Assembly (NCBI GenBank): GCA_025774735.1
Contig: JALGZU010000079.1
Coordinates: 1 to 10,200 of the forward strand
Source of the DNA: a candidate division LCP-89 bacterium
Lineage (GTDB): Bacteria; Electryoneota; B3-LCP
Direction of reading: 5' to 3'
Length of the DNA: 10,200 bases
The notes below the pieces were generated by a model. That model was given only the letters and a program-made list of their open reading frames with translations, made no database searches and was not told the origin of the DNA. The position numbers and the translations under genes are program-made. Positions 8,824-10,200 of the stretch are shown in pieces; position 1 is the stretch's first letter, and every line of letters begins with the position of its first letter.

Positions 8824-10155
8824 TTGGAACAGGAAACACTGGATATTCAATTACTTGAAATCGGGAATAACGACATCGAGATAACCCCCTACGGCGATGG
8901 AGTCTGGAAAGCGTATATCGTTTTCCCGTCGTGTGTGACTTCAGATCATGAACTGGTTGCGCGCATGCGCGTGGCCAAGCAAATGATCTCCGAGCAGTTC
9001 GATATTCCTGTCGACCTTCTGGAGTTTCAGGAAATATTGGATAAAGCTGACGAAGCCCGGGGCGTCGTTGTCCAGGTCTTGATCCGTAAGATATTCGTGA
9101 GAAAGGGCAAGCCGGTTGTTCGTTTGAAGAACATCCAGACTCCGCGCGGCGAACTTTTACAGGACATGATTGCGGAAATCGATTTCTATTTTCTGGACGA
9201 ATTCGAACAGCCCATTACGATGGACCACCTTAAGCTCGAATTGAGGCGTAAGGGCGTCGATCCTGACCTGTGCAATACCCGCGTGATTGAAGAGGCTTTG
9301 GTCAAGGTGGTGGCGAATAGAAGCTTCGTTAAAGGCCTGGAAGTCGCCTGGGGGGAGCTTCCGGAAAACGGCTATGACGCCGAAATCGAATATACTTTCT
9401 TTACCGATCCATCCGAAGCGAAAGATCTGGTCGACTTTCGTGCCAGCCGCCGGGTCAGGGATGGTGATGTCATCTGTCAGAAGGTGCCGGCGAAGCACGG
9501 CAAGAAGGAGGGGCGCAACGTTCGCGGGGAAACTATTCCACCGATTCGGGGTCTGGATTTCGAATTGGTCACTGGGGATGGATGCAAGCTCTCGGTCGAC
9601 GGCAACGAAATCAAAGCCCTCCGGAACGGGATTCCCATCATGTCCCGCACTAACCGGCGCGTCTATACCCTCGCAGGCGAGCGGATTGTTCCCGAAAAAA
9701 TTGAAGTGACCATCAAACCACTCCTGGAACTCAACGCTCAGGATATCCAGGATGTCGTCATGGAGGACTCCATTGAAATCGTCGGAGATTTACGCGATGG
9801 GAGTTCGATTTTCACTCAGGGTGAAGTGTTCCTGGGAGGCGATATCGAGAAAGGGGCCAGGGTAACCGCCGGCCAGGACATCATCGTCGATGGACAGGTA
9901 TGGGGTGGAGAACTGTCTACCGATGGATCCCTCTACAGCAGCGAGGGAGTTGAGAACGCGGTGATTGCAGTCGGCGAGGAATGTGGCCGCCAGGAGGATC
10001 AAAGCGACCAAGATCGAAGGGTCCAACCTGGAAGCGGGACAGGAGGTCATCGTCGATCGAATATCGAACGATTCTCTGAGGAGAAAAACGAGCATAAAAT
10101 TAGGGCGCAAGGATTATTTCCAACGCAAGCTGGTTTCGAAACAGGAAGCAATTGA
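8824..10155 (+). CDS. FapA/DUF342-family protein, reading frame broken near 9975
   Basis: The family signature is clear from about residue 110. An ITMDHLKLELRRKGVD segment and VAWGELPENGYDAEIEY come first. VPAKHGKKEGRNVRGETIPP and GDGCKLSVDGNEIKAL follow, then a repetitive Gly-rich stretch (IEIVGDLRDGSSIFTQGEVF and onward) typical of the DUF342 right-handed beta-helix. About 100 N-terminal residues before this (GDGVWKAYIVFP onward) I do not recognise. FapA proteins are linked to polar flagellar assembly, but related DUF342 proteins occur widely without a proven role, so no gene symbol is given. Family-like sequence stops at AVIAVG (nt 9975); the remaining ~60 codons to the stop at 10155 are out-of-frame sequence rich in Arg, Gln and Ser. 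The +1 frame continues the family sequence. The predicted 443-residue product is thus an artefact or a mutant form. GTG 8815 is the alternative start. It follows a 143-bp gap and may have its own promoter. Confidence 0.8.
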   Translation: MEQETLDIQLLEIGNNDIEITPYGDGVWKAYIVFPSCVTSDHELVARMRVAKQMISEQFDIPVDLLEFQEILDKADEARGVVVQVLIRKIFVRKGKPVVRLKNIQTPRGELLQDMIAEIDFYFLDEFEQPITMDHLKLELRRKGVDPDLCNTRVIEEALVKVVANRSFVKGLEVAWGELPENGYDAEIEYTFFTDPSEAKDLVDFRASRRVRDGDVICQKVPAKHGKKEGRNVRGETIPPIRGLDFELVTGDGCKLSVDGNEIKALRNGIPIMSRTNRRVYTLAGERIVPEKIEVTIKPLLELNAQDIQDVVMEDSIEIVGDLRDGSSIFTQGEVFLGGDIEKGARVTAGQDIIVDGQVWGGELSTDGSLYSSEGVENAVIAVGEECGRQEDQSDQDRRVQPGSGTGGHRRSNIERFSEEKNEHKIRAQGLFPTQAGFETGSN

Positions 10156-10200
10156 AACCCTGCAGGAAAGCATGGAAAAGATCCAGGAGATTTTTGGCAG
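9977..10200 (+). pseudogene. 3' continuation of the DUF342 gene in the +1 frame (runs off window)
   Basis: From 9977 the +1 frame reads RNVAARRIKATKIEGSNLEA, then GQEVIVDRIS, continuing the beta-helix pattern that breaks off in the first frame. It then passes into a charged helical stretch (KLVSKQEAIETLQESMEKIQ) like the coiled coil that ends FapA proteins. It has no stop up to the window edge. Upstream it is closed by TGA at 9962-9964, so the change of frame must lie within about 20 bases. GTG 9983 could be called as a start, but its purine-rich gagga is only two bases away. This is best read as part of the same gene, separated by an indel or a sequencing error. Confidence 0.75.

Noticed and set aside
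9968..9990. Programmed +1 ribosomal frameshift in the DUF342 gene
   Set aside because: There is no stop or rare-codon slippery site at the junction, and I know of no DUF342 gene that uses frameshifting. A simple one-base insertion explains the pattern.
1..10200. CRISPR arrays, tRNA or rRNA genes, insertion sequences, attachment sites
   Set aside because: No direct-repeat arrays, transposase-like frames, terminal inverted repeats or tRNA-like folds were seen. The only repeats are homologous PAS units and the shared tail.

Overview
The window is one plus-strand run of bacterial signal-transduction genes. The genes are tightly packed and none is credible on the minus strand. By eye G+C is around half, with no sharp change along the window. 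The style is multi-PAS proteins, a dCache hybrid histidine kinase, a response regulator with a Cys/His tail and a FapA/DUF342 protein. This suggests a Gram-negative environmental bacterium of the Deltaproteobacteria, Nitrospirae or candidate-phylum kind, but nothing here fixes the phylum. There are no RNA genes, mobile elements or CRISPR arrays that I can support.

Layout. (1) 1-2338: 3' part of a cytoplasmic receiver plus five-PAS protein with no kinase or other output domain; its 5' end lies outside the window. (2) 2385-3182: a small two-helix membrane protein with one PAS domain, also without a kinase. Genes 1 and 2 end in the same roughly 38-residue tail (core MAVGREL.M.ELK.EVN). (3) 3183-8042: a 1619-residue hybrid histidine kinase with TM, periplasmic double-Cache sensor, TM, long coiled coil, four PAS domains, HisKA, HATPase, two receivers and a C-terminal region that looks like an HPt domain lacking its phospho-histidine. 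(4) 8039-8680: a receiver protein whose output is a small C-x2-C/H-x2-C-x2-C domain instead of a DNA-binding domain. (5) 8824 to the window end: a FapA/DUF342 protein whose reading frame is broken near 9975 by an apparent one-base insertion; the family sequence resumes in the +1 frame and runs off the window.

How they may work together. Gene 3 starts directly after the stop of gene 2, and gene 4 overlaps gene 3 by ATGA, so genes 2 to 4, and probably 1, look like one operon. The hybrid kinase is the only kinase in view. It would sense a periplasmic ligand through dCache and intracellular cues through PAS. Its phosphoryl groups could pass to its own receivers, then to an HPt elsewhere or directly to the gene 4 receiver. 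Genes 1 and 2 carry sensory domains but cannot phosphorylate anything, so they may be accessory sensors that act by binding partners; this is inference. The DUF342 gene follows a 143-bp gap and may be a separate unit.
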